A stretch of DNA of 58,735 nt, taken from the NCBI RefSeq assembly GCF_001552135.1, contig NZ_BCQP01000075.1:1-58735 (forward strand). The letters are read 5' to 3'. The position numbers were made by a program, and so were the translations under genes. How positions within the stretch are numbered: the stretch's first letter is position 1; each line of letters starts with the position of its first letter. This document shows positions 40,223 to 48,367 of the stretch, in pieces. This DNA comes from Actinomadura chibensis NBRC 106107. GTDB taxonomy: Bacteria > Actinomycetota > Actinomycetes > Streptosporangiales > Streptosporangiaceae. The notes beneath the pieces are model-generated. The model saw only the letters and a list, made by a program, of their open reading frames with translations. It did not search any database and was not told the DNA's origin.

Positions 40223-41959
40223 ATGGCGACGACGGATCTCGCTCCCGCGGCGGCGCCCGGCTCGCGGCGACGGCCTCCCCCGCTGCGGGAATGGCTCGCG
40301 CCCGCGCTCCCCGGCAGTCCCCTGCTCGGCTGGCTCGGCCCGCTGCTCGTGACGCTCTTCGCCGGCTACCTGCGCTTTCACCGGCTCGGGTCGCCGAACG
40401 CGGTGGTCTTCGACGAGACCTACTACGCGAAGGACGCGCTGGCCCTGCTGAAGTTCGGATGGGAGCACAACACCGTCCAGAACGCCGACAAGATGCTGAT
40501 CGCCGACCAGCACGCGAACATCTGGGGGGACGGGCCCGCGTTCGTCGCGCACCCGCCCTTCGGCAAATGGATGATCGCGCTCGGCGAATGGGCGTTCGGC
40601 GCGACGCCGTTCGGATGGCGGTTCGTGCCCGCCGTCGCCGGGACGCTGTCGGTGCTGATCCTGTGCCGGGTCGCGCGGAAGATGACCGGCTCGACGCTCC
40701 TCGGCTGCGCCGCCGGGCTCCTGCTCGCCCTGGACGGCCTCCAGTTCGTCACCAGCCGGGCCGCGCTGCTCGACATCTTCGTCATGTTCTGGATCCTCGC
40801 CGGATTCGCGTGCCTGGTGAACGACCGCGAGCGGTCCCGGCGCATCCTCGCCGAGCGGATCGAAGGCGGCGACAGGTCGGTGCACGGGCCGTTCCGGGGG
40901 GCGTGGCGGGTCGTCCCCCCACAGAAGTACGGGCCGTTCCTCGCGCACGGCTGGCGGTACGGCGCGGGCATCTGCCTCGGCCTCGCCTGCGCCACCAAGT
41001 GGACGGGCGTCTTCTACATCGCGGCGTTCGGGCTGATGGTCGTCCTGTGGGACTACGGCGCGCGGCGCGCGGCCGGGGTCAGGGCGCCGTTCGCCGGGAC
41101 GATGCTGCTGGAGGCGGTGCCCGCGTTCGTCCAGCTCGTCGTGGTGAGCCTCGTGACCTACCTCGTCACCTGGTGGGGGTGGATCTTCAAGCCCGGCGGG
41201 TGGGGGCGCGGCCAGGCGTCCGGCAGCATGCTGTGGCGCCCGTTCGAGGCCATGCCCGACCTGTGGCGCTACCACAAGCAGATGCTCGACTTCCACACCG
41301 GCCTGGACGACAAGCACCCGTACCAGTCGTGGCCGTGGGACTGGCCGATCCTGCGGCGCCCGGTCGCGTTCTTCTACACCCAGCCCGCGGACGCCTGCGG
41401 CGCGGGCAGGCGCTGCTCCCGCGAGATCCTCGGGATCGGCACGCCCGCGCTGTGGTGGGGCGCGCTGATCGCGCTGGTCGTCGTCGCGGGCATCTGGCTC
41501 ATGCTGCGCGACTGGCGGGCCGGGGCGATCCTGGTCGGCTTCCTCGCCGGGTGGCTGACGTGGTTCCCGTCCGCGTTCTCCGAGCGGACGATGTTCCTGT
41601 TCTACGCGACGCCGCTGATCCCGTTCATGGTGCTCGCGATCGTGCTGGTGCTCGGCTACCTGATAGGACCGGCCCCCGCCGGGGCGGCGGGCGCGCATGC
41701 CCTGCGTCCGGGCCGGGGGGCCCACGACTCCTACCCGAACGCCCCCGTCCCGTCGTACGGCCCGGACCCCTACGAACCGGGCGGCGCCCACGCGGCCCAG
41801 CAGACCGCGAGCCTGCGCCGCCTGATAGGCGCCGCCGCCGCGGGCGCGTTCCTGCTGGTGGTCCTGGCGAACTTCGCCTACTTCTACCCGATCCTGGCCG
41901 CCCAGACGATCCCGTACACAGAGTGGCAAGAACGCATCTGGTTCAAATCCTGGGTCTGA
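40223..41959 (+). CDS. pmt: Dolichyl-phosphate-mannose--protein mannosyltransferase
   Basis: 578 residues, GT39 family. The first outer loop has the PMT hallmark F-D-E-T-Y-Y-A-K-D, followed by H-P-P-F-G-K-W-M. About eleven membrane helices and no MIR domain, as in bacterial Pmt. It transfers mannose from polyprenyl-phosphate-mannose to Thr/Ser of exported proteins during Sec translocation. A Pro/Gly/Tyr-rich loop near 500-540 is a local addition. Convergent with the MFS gene. The GT2 enzyme at 35440-36780 could provide its donor. Confidence 0.94.
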   Translation: MATTDLAPAAAPGSRRRPPPLREWLAPALPGSPLLGWLGPLLVTLFAGYLRFHRLGSPNAVVFDETYYAKDALALLKFGWEHNTVQNADKMLIADQHANIWGDGPAFVAHPPFGKWMIALGEWAFGATPFGWRFVPAVAGTLSVLILCRVARKMTGSTLLGCAAGLLLALDGLQFVTSRAALLDIFVMFWILAGFACLVNDRERSRRILAERIEGGDRSVHGPFRGAWRVVPPQKYGPFLAHGWRYGAGICLGLACATKWTGVFYIAAFGLMVVLWDYGARRAAGVRAPFAGTMLLEAVPAFVQLVVVSLVTYLVTWWGWIFKPGGWGRGQASGSMLWRPFEAMPDLWRYHKQMLDFHTGLDDKHPYQSWPWDWPILRRPVAFFYTQPADACGAGRRCSREILGIGTPALWWGALIALVVVAGIWLMLRDWRAGAILVGFLAGWLTWFPSAFSERTMFLFYATPLIPFMVLAIVLVLGYLIGPAPAGAAGAHALRPGRGAHDSYPNAPVPSYGPDPYEPGGAHAAQQTASLRRLIGAAAAGAFLLVVLANFAYFYPILAAQTIPYTEWQERIWFKSWV

Positions 41960-42004
41960 CCCCACCCCAGCCACCCCACGGGTCCGGTACCACTGGGCGC
42001 GGGC

Positions 42005-42041
42005 TTGAGCGCGCGAGGTTGAGCGGGCTTGGGGTTGAGCG
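42005..42041. repeat. TTGAGCG repeats between convergent genes
   Basis: TTGAGCG occurs at 42005, 42019 and 42035 in the 88-base gap between the pmt and MFS stops. The strand bias (G-rich on +) is unlike a classic terminator hairpin. Confidence 0.45.
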
Positions 42042-42047
42042 GTGAGG

Positions 42048-43241
42048 TTAGGCGGGGGCTTCGGCGTTGACGGAGGTGGGGTGGAAGGTTCGGCCGCCTA
42101 GGAGGCAGAGGGTCAGGGCGAGGAGGCCGCCCGCGCCCGCGCCCGCGAACGCGCCGGGGACGCCCGCCACGTCCTGGCCGACGCCGGAGACGAACGAGCC
42201 GAGCGACCCGCCCGCGCCGACCGCCGCGACGACCCACGCGAACGCCTCGGTGACCGTCCCGCTCGGGGCGAGCCGGTCGACGAGCGTGAAGCTGCACGCC
42301 AGCACGGGCGCGAGGAACACGCCCGAGGCGAACGCCAGCACCGCCATGACCGCGAGCCCCGGCGCGAGGACGAGCGGCACGTACCCGGCGGCGAGCGCCG
42401 CCATCAGCCACGGCAGCCGCCGGTGCGGCGCGCCCGCCCAGCTCCGCGCGCCGTACACGATCCCGCCGGTCAGCGCGCCGCCCGCCATGCAGGCGAGCAG
42501 CAGCCCGGACGCGACCTCGCTGTCCTGCCGCTCGGCGTAGGCGACGACGGCGACCGCGTAGACGCCGAGCGCGATCCCGGCGCAGGCGAGCGACAGCAGC
42601 AGCACCCGCAGCCCCGGTGAGCGCAGCGGCCCGGCCCAGTCGGACGCGCGCGGCTCGCCCCGCCACCGCCGCGACGGCCCGGACAGCGCGACGATCAGCG
42701 TCCCGGCGATGCCGAGCGCGCCGGTGAGCAGCAGCGCGGTCTCGGTGTTCGCGACGGCCGCCGCGACGACGAGCAGCGGCCCCACGGTGAAGAGGAGCTC
42801 CTGCGCGGCGGCGTCGAGGGCGTAGGCGGCGTCGACCTGGTCGGGGCCGTCCAGGACGTCCGGCCAGAGCGCGCGCAGCCCGGCCTCCAGCGGCGGGGTC
42901 GCGAACCCGGCGGCGATCACGGCGGCGACGGCGAACGGCAGCGGGTCGGCCCCGGTCGCGGCCAGCGCGGCGAACCCGGCGGCGGACGCACACGCGGCCG
43001 GGATCAGCACGCGGGGCTGGCCGAGCCGGTCCATCGCGCGGCCGAGGACGGGCTGCCCCGCCGCCGTGGCCAGGCCGAGGATCGCGGCGAGCGTCCCGGC
43101 GAGGGGGTAGCCGCCGCCGTCCGACCGGATGTGCAGCACGACGGCGAGCATCCCCATCCCGTTGGGGAGGCGGCCGAGCAGGGTGGCCCCGAGCAGCCTC
43201 CCCGCGTACGGCCTCCGCAGGAAGACGACATAACCGCGCAT
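42048..43241 (-). CDS. MFS transporter
   Basis: 397 residues, twelve predicted helices. N-terminal R-L-P-N-G-M-G and the A-G-Q-P-V-L-G-R-A-M-D-R-L-G-Q-P-R loop 2-3 motif are typical of the family of actinobacterial MFS proteins that accompany a divergent regulator. ATG 43241 chosen. Divergent from a LacI regulator, with a pair of matching operators between the two starts, so expression is probably LacI-repressed. Substrate unknown; sugar or drug efflux are both possible. Confidence 0.85.
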   Translation of the reverse strand: MRGYVVFLRRPYAGRLLGATLLGRLPNGMGMLAVVLHIRSDGGGYPLAGTLAAILGLATAAGQPVLGRAMDRLGQPRVLIPAACASAAGFAALAATGADPLPFAVAAVIAAGFATPPLEAGLRALWPDVLDGPDQVDAAYALDAAAQELLFTVGPLLVVAAAVANTETALLLTGALGIAGTLIVALSGPSRRWRGEPRASDWAGPLRSPGLRVLLLSLACAGIALGVYAVAVVAYAERQDSEVASGLLLACMAGGALTGGIVYGARSWAGAPHRRLPWLMAALAAGYVPLVLAPGLAVMAVLAFASGVFLAPVLACSFTLVDRLAPSGTVTEAFAWVVAAVGAGGSLGSFVSGVGQDVAGVPGAFAGAGAGGLLALTLCLLGGRTFHPTSVNAEAPA

Positions 43242-43265
43242 CGCGCCCCCGACTTCCACGATCAA

Positions 43266-43304
43266 GTCATACGTATTACTCCGCCTTGAGGTCATACGTA
43301 CCAC
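43266..43304. promoter_or_regulatory. Paired LacI-type operators between MFS and LacI genes
   Basis: GTCATACGTATTAC (43266-43279) and GTCATACGTACCAC (43291-43304) are direct repeats 25 bp apart. The first contains the perfect palindrome ATACGTAT. The central CG step in a palindrome is the usual form of LacI-family sites. Confidence 0.6.
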
Positions 43305-43361
43305 TTCACGGCGCCGCGATCTAGTCTGAGTTTGTCCACGATCGGTCCCGAGGAGGCGCAG

Positions 43362-44408
43362 GTGTCCGCAGTCGGCCGTCCGACCAGCAAGGACGTGGCC
43401 CAGGAGGCGGGCGTCTCGCAGTCCACGGTCTCGCTCGTGCTGGGCGGCAAGTGGACGGGCCGGGTCTCCCCCGCCACCGCGCGCAGCGTCCGCAGCGCGG
43501 CGGAGCGGCTCGGCTACCGGCCGAACCTGGCGGCCCGGAACCTGCGGCTGGGCACCACGCGGACCGTCCTGCTGATGGTCCCGACGCTGACCGCGCCGTT
43601 CTTCGGCCCCGTCTACACGGGCGCGGCGCGGGTCGCGGCCCGGCACGGGTTCGGCGTGGTCGTCGCCACCTGGCCGGACGACGCGCACGGCCCGGCCGGG
43701 GAGGTCTGCCCGGGCCCGCCGTCCTACACCCCGCCGGACGGCCCGTTCGCGTCGCCGGACGAGGCGATCGACGGCGTCCTCGCGTCCTCGATGGCGGTGG
43801 AGGCGCTGGCCAGGTTCCGGGAGACGCCCGCCGTCATGCTGGACAGCGGCCCCAGCGCTCCCGACGGCGGCATCCCCACGGTGGACTTCGGCGTCGCCGA
43901 GGGGATGCGGGCCATCGCCGAACATCTGGCCGGACTCGGCCACCGCCGGATCGGGCACGTCGCCGCCGCCGTCGACCAGTGGACGTTCCGCGCGCGGGCC
44001 CGCGCCCTCGCCGCCGCCGTCGCGGCCGTGCCGGGCGGGACGCTGAGCCGGTCGATGTGCGCGATCGACGTCACCTCCGCCAAGAACGCGGCCGGGCGGC
44101 TGCTGGACCGTGCCGACCGGCCGACCGCGCTGGTCTGCGACGACGACCTGATCGCGGCGGGCGCGTACAAGGCGGCGCGGGCGCGCGGCCTGGACGTCCC
44201 CGGCGACCTGTCGGTGACCGGCTTCGACGACGTCCTGCTCGCGACCGCGCTGGAGCCGGAGCTGACGACCGTCCGGCTGCCCGCCGAGGAACTCGGCGCG
44301 CAGGGCATGACGGCGCTGCTCGACCTCCTCTCCGGCCGCCGCCCCGCCCCCCGCGTCCTGCCCGGCGAGCTGGTCCCCCGCGACTCGACCGCACCGCCCT
44401 CCGGCTGA
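43362..44408 (+). CDS. LacI-family transcriptional regulator
   Basis: 348 residues. The LacI helix-turn-helix is at about 7-32 (S-K-D-V-A-Q-E-A-G-V-S-Q-S-T-V-S), followed by the hinge helix N-L-A-A-R-N-L-R and the periplasmic-binding-like domain. The GTG at 43362 has GAGGAG six bases upstream and gives the normal LacI N-terminus; the TTG ten codons earlier is rejected. Divergent from the MFS gene with shared operators. Effector unknown. Confidence 0.92.
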   Translation: MSAVGRPTSKDVAQEAGVSQSTVSLVLGGKWTGRVSPATARSVRSAAERLGYRPNLAARNLRLGTTRTVLLMVPTLTAPFFGPVYTGAARVAARHGFGVVVATWPDDAHGPAGEVCPGPPSYTPPDGPFASPDEAIDGVLASSMAVEALARFRETPAVMLDSGPSAPDGGIPTVDFGVAEGMRAIAEHLAGLGHRRIGHVAAAVDQWTFRARARALAAAVAAVPGGTLSRSMCAIDVTSAKNAAGRLLDRADRPTALVCDDDLIAAGAYKAARARGLDVPGDLSVTGFDDVLLATALEPELTTVRLPAEELGAQGMTALLDLLSGRRPAPRVLPGELVPRDSTAPPSG

Positions 44409-44476
44409 CCGCGTCCGTGTTGGGGTGCATCCCGCCGGATCAGGCGGTCCGCGTCCCGTTCGCGTAGTGGGTCGGG

Positions 44477-44482
44477 TATACA
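44477..44482 (+). promoter_or_regulatory. -10 element, leaderless start of the CorA-like gene
   Basis: TATACA lies 7 bases before the ATG at 44490. No Shine-Dalgarno. Confidence 0.4.
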
Positions 44483-44489
44483 GCGGCGC

Positions 44490-45524
44490 ATGGGATCTCA
44501 TCCGTCCGAGACCGACATCGAGGCGCATCCGGAGAACCGGATCGGGACCGCGCCGCCGCGGACGCGGGCGTGGCGCGGCGGGGAGGTCGTGGCGGAGGGC
44601 TTCCCGGTCACCGAGGTCAGCGACTACCTGGAGCAGGACGGCACGGTCGTCTGGCTCGACCTGTGCGGCCCCCGCCAGGACGACCTCCGCGTGATCAGCG
44701 ACGAACTGGGCCTCGACCACGTCGCGGTGGAGGACGCCGTCTCCCGGCACGAGCGGACGAAGCTCGACCGCTACGACGGCTACATGTTCGTCAACATGTA
44801 CGTCCCGATGGTCCACGGCGCCGAAATGACGCTGCGTGAGCTGTCGGCGTTCGTGGCCAAGGGCGCGCTGGTCACGGTCCGGCAGGACGGCGGCCTGGAC
44901 GTCGACGCGCTCATCCGCCGCTGGGACGAGAGCCCCGCCGCCGACCTCGACGGCGCCGGCGCCGCGTTCCTGCTGTACGGGATGCTGGACCTCGTCGTCG
45001 ACCAGCAACTGGCGGCCGTCCAGGCGCTGGACGAGGAGGCCGACACCGTCGAGGACCTGGTGTTCGGCGACGAGTTCCCGGTCAAGGAGATCCAGCACCG
45101 CAGCTACCAGCTCCGCCGGAACCTCGCCAGGCTGCGCCGGATCGCGCTGCCGATGCGCGAGGTCCTGAACTCCCTCCTGCGCCGCGACAACCGCCTGGTC
45201 GATCCGAAGCTCGTCCCCTACCTCCAGGACGTCTACGACCACACCCTCCGCGTCGCGGAGTGGACGGACGGCCTCCGCGACCTCGTCGCCGACCTGCTCG
45301 ACACGCGGCTGGCGCTCCAGGGCAACCGGATGAACGAGGTGATGAAGAAGGTGACGAGCTGGGCGGCGATCATCGCGGTGCCGACGGCCGTCACCGGCTT
45401 CTACGGGCAGAACGTCCCGTATCCGGGGTTCTCGAACCACACGGGGTTCGTGGCGAGCACGGTCGTCATCGTCGTGTGCAGCGTCGGCCTGTACCTGATC
45501 TTCAAGTGGCGCGACTGGCTGTGA
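44490..45524 (+). CDS. CorA-family divalent cation channel with GQN in place of GMN
   Basis: 344 residues. Large cytoplasmic N-terminal domain, long stalk helix (about 240-290) and two C-terminal membrane helices. The pore-mouth signature of CorA Mg channels is Y-G-M-N; here it reads Y-G-Q-N at 305-308 (V-T-G-F-Y-G-Q-N-V-P-Y-P-G). The codon is CAG, so this is not a reading error of ATG by one base. Variants at this Met alter ion choice in some CorA relatives (Zn export by ZntB has GIN). Ion preference is thus uncertain. The C-terminus K-W-R-D-W-L is normal. Confidence 0.88.
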   Translation: MGSHPSETDIEAHPENRIGTAPPRTRAWRGGEVVAEGFPVTEVSDYLEQDGTVVWLDLCGPRQDDLRVISDELGLDHVAVEDAVSRHERTKLDRYDGYMFVNMYVPMVHGAEMTLRELSAFVAKGALVTVRQDGGLDVDALIRRWDESPAADLDGAGAAFLLYGMLDLVVDQQLAAVQALDEEADTVEDLVFGDEFPVKEIQHRSYQLRRNLARLRRIALPMREVLNSLLRRDNRLVDPKLVPYLQDVYDHTLRVAEWTDGLRDLVADLLDTRLALQGNRMNEVMKKVTSWAAIIAVPTAVTGFYGQNVPYPGFSNHTGFVASTVVIVVCSVGLYLIFKWRDWL

Positions 45525-45554
45525 CCCCGCGTCGGCGCAGGTCGAACGGCATCC

Positions 45555-45586
45555 ATATCGGGACGCCTATCGAGCGCGCCCGATAT
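45555..45586. promoter_or_regulatory. Inverted repeat upstream of the beta-lactamase gene
   Basis: ATATCGGG (45555-45562) and CCCGATAT (45579-45586) are perfect 8-bp inverted arms 16 bases apart, about 45-75 bases before the beta-lactamase ATG. TTGGAC just after could be a -35. A regulator site is likely. Confidence 0.45.
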
Positions 45587-45629
45587 CAATATTGGACATG
45601 ACCTCGCCCGTCCTGGTCTGCTCTCCGGC

Positions 45630-46580
45630 ATGACGAGACTCGCTCCCGGGCTCCGGACGTCGTTCGGCGCCTCCGTCCTCGCGCTCGCCGTCCTCACCGG
45701 GTGCGGCGGGACGGCGTCCGACGCCTCCCCGGAGCCGCGGAGCGGCGCGTCCGAGAAGAGCGGTCCCACAGCGGCTCAGGGGAAGGTCGCGGCGCGGCTC
45801 CGCGCGCTGGAGAAGGCCCGCGGCGTGCGCGTCGGCGCGTACGCCGTCGACACCGGCACGGGGCGTTCCGTCTCCTACCGGGGCGGCGAGCGGTTCCCGT
45901 TCGCGTCGTCGTTCAAGGCGATGGCCTGCGGCGCGGTCCTGCGGAAGGCGCGCGACTCCGACCCGGCGCTGATGGACCGCGTCATCCGCTACGAGAAGAG
46001 CGACCTGGCCGATTTCTCGCCGGTGACGGAGAAGCACGTCGGCACGGGCATGACCGTCGCCGACCTGTGCCACGCGACGATCACCCGGAGCGACAACACG
46101 GCCGGGAACCTGGTGCTGAAGCTGATCGGCGGCCCGCCCGGCCTGACCGCGTTCCTCCGGTCGCTGGGCGACGCGTCCAGCAGGAGCGACCGCGCCGAGC
46201 CCGGCCTGAACCACTGGCGGCCGGGCGAGCCGCGCGACACCACGACGCCCGCCGCGTGGGCCGGTGACCTGCGGGCCCTGGCGGTCGGCGACGCGCTCGC
46301 CCCGCCCGACCGCACCCGGCTCGTCGGCTGGCTGAAGGCGACGGTGACCGGGGGCGAGCGCATCCGCGCCGGGCTGCCGAAGACCTGGACGGTCGGCGAC
46401 AAGACCGGCACGGCGGGCGTCTACGGCAACGCCGTCGACGTAGCGGTCGCGTGGCCCAGGCCCGGCGCCGCGCCGCTGGTCATGGCGGTGCTGACGACGC
46501 GGCCGCGCGCGGACGCCGAGGCCGACGAGAAGGCCGTCGCCGAGACCGCCCGCATCCTCGCGGACGGCCTCGGCGACTGA
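45630..46580 (+). CDS. bla: Class A beta-lactamase (lipoprotein or secreted)
   Basis: 316 residues. Signal peptide with lipobox L-T-G-C (Cys25). Class A active-site elements: S-S-F-K at 93-96, S-D-N, an omega-loop E-P-G-L-N (general base Glu), and D-K-T-G-T. All are intact, so it should hydrolyse beta-lactams by the acyl-enzyme route outside the membrane. There is no clear ribosome site. Convergent with a penicillin-binding protein gene, 4 bases apart, in a cluster of four beta-lactam-related genes. Confidence 0.92.
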   Translation: MTRLAPGLRTSFGASVLALAVLTGCGGTASDASPEPRSGASEKSGPTAAQGKVAARLRALEKARGVRVGAYAVDTGTGRSVSYRGGERFPFASSFKAMACGAVLRKARDSDPALMDRVIRYEKSDLADFSPVTEKHVGTGMTVADLCHATITRSDNTAGNLVLKLIGGPPGLTAFLRSLGDASSRSDRAEPGLNHWRPGEPRDTTTPAAWAGDLRALAVGDALAPPDRTRLVGWLKATVTGGERIRAGLPKTWTVGDKTGTAGVYGNAVDVAVAWPRPGAAPLVMAVLTTRPRADAEADEKAVAETARILADGLGD

Positions 46581-46584
46581 TGCC

Positions 46585-48234
46585 TCAGAGCCCCTTCAGG
46601 AAGTTCGCGGCGATGGGCGCGGCGGCCTCCGCGCCCGTCCCGCCGCCCTCGACGATGACGGCGAACGCGACGTCCTTCCGGTAGCCGATGAACCAGGCGT
46701 GCGTGGGCGGGTTGTCGCCCTGCCCGAACTCGGCGGTGCCGGTCTTGCCCGCCGTCCCGGGCGGGAACGACACGCCGGACGCCGTCCCCTCGCTGACCAC
46801 GGCGGGCATCAGCGTGTGCAGGGCCCGCTCGACGGCCGGTTCGAGCTTCTTCGGCGGCTCGGGCCGGCGGCCGCCCGCGTCGGCGGCCCGCGCGGCGTCG
46901 GCGGCGGCGACGAGGCGGGGCGAGCGCCAGGTGCCGTCCGCCGCCGCGGCGGCGACGGCCGCCATGTTGAGCGGGCTGGTCAGCACCCGGCCCTGGCCGA
47001 AGGACGCGGCGGCGAACGCGGTGTCGTCCTTGTTCGCGGGGAACGCGGCGCGCACGGCGGGCGTCCCGGCGATGATCGGCGCGTTGAAGCCGAACTGGGC
47101 GGCGACCTGCGCGAGCCGCTTCTCCCCGAGCCTGTCCACGGCGAGGCGCGCGAACGTCGTGTTGCAGGAGTGCGCGAACGCCTCGCGGAGCGGGATCGTC
47201 CCGAAGTCCTCGTGCTTGTAGTTGTGGAACGAGCGGCCGCCGACCGTGGTCGTGGCCGGGCAGGCGACCTTGGTGCGCGCGTCCATGCCGCCCGCGACGA
47301 GCGCCGCCGCCGTGACGACCTTGAACGTCGAGCCGGGCGCGTACTGGCCCATCAGCGCCCGGTTGTAGCCGCCGGGCTTGTTCGCCACGGCGAGGATCTC
47401 CCCGGTGGACGGCCGCAGCGCGACCATCGCGGCGGGCTTGCTCGCCGCGCCGAGGGCCTTGCCCGCCGCCGCCTGCGCCTTCGGGTCGATGGTGGTCTGG
47501 AGCGGCTTTCCTTCGGCGCCGCCGAACCGCTTGAGCGTCTTCACCGGCGTGCCGTCCGCGCCGACGATCTGCACGGCGAGGGCCGGGGTCCCGGCGAGGC
47601 GTCGCTCGTACTGCCGCTGGAGGCCGTCCAGCCCGACCGGGTCGCCCTTCTGGTAGGGCGGGCCGAGCCGCTTCGCGGCCTCCGCGGACGCGGGCCCGAC
47701 CGGCCCGGCGACCTGCTGCGCGGACCCGGACGGCGAGGTGCTCAGGTCGCTGCCGTCGGCCGCGAGGACGGCCGCCCGGTCGGGCCAGGCGCGGGCGGAG
47801 CGCAGCCGCTCGCCCTCCTTCAGCCCCGGGTACAGCAGCTCCGGCGACCACCGGACGCGCCACTTCCCGTCCCGCTTCACGAACGGGAGCGACCCCTGAT
47901 AGGTCCAGGTGCGGTTCCCGGCGAGCGTCAGCTCGGCGGTGTAGGCGCCGCCCGCCGCGCCGTCCTCGACCTTGCCGACCGAGGCCACGGTGTAGCGCTG
48001 GCCGGTCAGGCCGAGGTCGTCGCGCTGACGCGCGAGCCGTTGCTCGAAGTCGGCGGGCGGACGGTCGGTCAGCGCCCTCATCGCGGCGTGGTCGGCTCTC
48101 GTCCAGGCCGCGAGGTAGCGCCGCGCGGTGTCCTTCGGGTCGTCGCCGCCGCGCAGGAACCACACCGCCCCCGCCCCCACGAGCACGACCGCCGCCGCGG
48201 CGGCGACGGCGGCGATCACACGGGATCGGCGCAT
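46585..48234 (-). CDS. MecA-like penicillin-binding protein (class B transpeptidase)
   Basis: 549 residues. N-terminal membrane anchor (about 8-28), an NTF2-like MecA_N-type domain (about 33-150), a linker and a transpeptidase domain with S302-T-F-K305, S-C-N and G-K-T-G-T motifs. It would cross-link peptidoglycan stem peptides in the outer face of the membrane. The N-terminal domain is shared with low-affinity PBPs such as PBP2a, which makes a resistance role plausible beside two beta-lactamase genes. ATG with GGGAG nine bases upstream. Divergent from a LysR gene. Confidence 0.9.
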   Translation of the reverse strand: MRRSRVIAAVAAAAAVVLVGAGAVWFLRGGDDPKDTARRYLAAWTRADHAAMRALTDRPPADFEQRLARQRDDLGLTGQRYTVASVGKVEDGAAGGAYTAELTLAGNRTWTYQGSLPFVKRDGKWRVRWSPELLYPGLKEGERLRSARAWPDRAAVLAADGSDLSTSPSGSAQQVAGPVGPASAEAAKRLGPPYQKGDPVGLDGLQRQYERRLAGTPALAVQIVGADGTPVKTLKRFGGAEGKPLQTTIDPKAQAAAGKALGAASKPAAMVALRPSTGEILAVANKPGGYNRALMGQYAPGSTFKVVTAAALVAGGMDARTKVACPATTTVGGRSFHNYKHEDFGTIPLREAFAHSCNTTFARLAVDRLGEKRLAQVAAQFGFNAPIIAGTPAVRAAFPANKDDTAFAAASFGQGRVLTSPLNMAAVAAAAADGTWRSPRLVAAADAARAADAGGRRPEPPKKLEPAVERALHTLMPAVVSEGTASGVSFPPGTAGKTGTAEFGQGDNPPTHAWFIGYRKDVAFAVIVEGGGTGAEAAAPIAANFLKGL

Positions 48235-48323
48235 CGTCGGTTCTCCCTTCCCCCTCCGGACGAGGGGTCCCCCTTGATTGAGTGCACAAGGAGACCAGGC
48301 TCGGCGTGAAATGTCCAAGATTC

Positions 48324-48356
48324 ATATCTATGTCGGATGAATATCCGTTTCGATAT
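48324..48356. promoter_or_regulatory. Nested dyad between PBP and LysR genes
   Basis: Outer arms ATATC (48324-48328) / GATAT (48352-48356) and inner arms CGGAT (48334-48338) / ATCCG (48343-48347) share nearly the same centre. TATCAT eight bases before the LysR GTG may be its -10. The dyad could be the LysR binding site controlling both genes. Confidence 0.45.
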
Positions 48357-48367
48357 CATCGCTGCTC

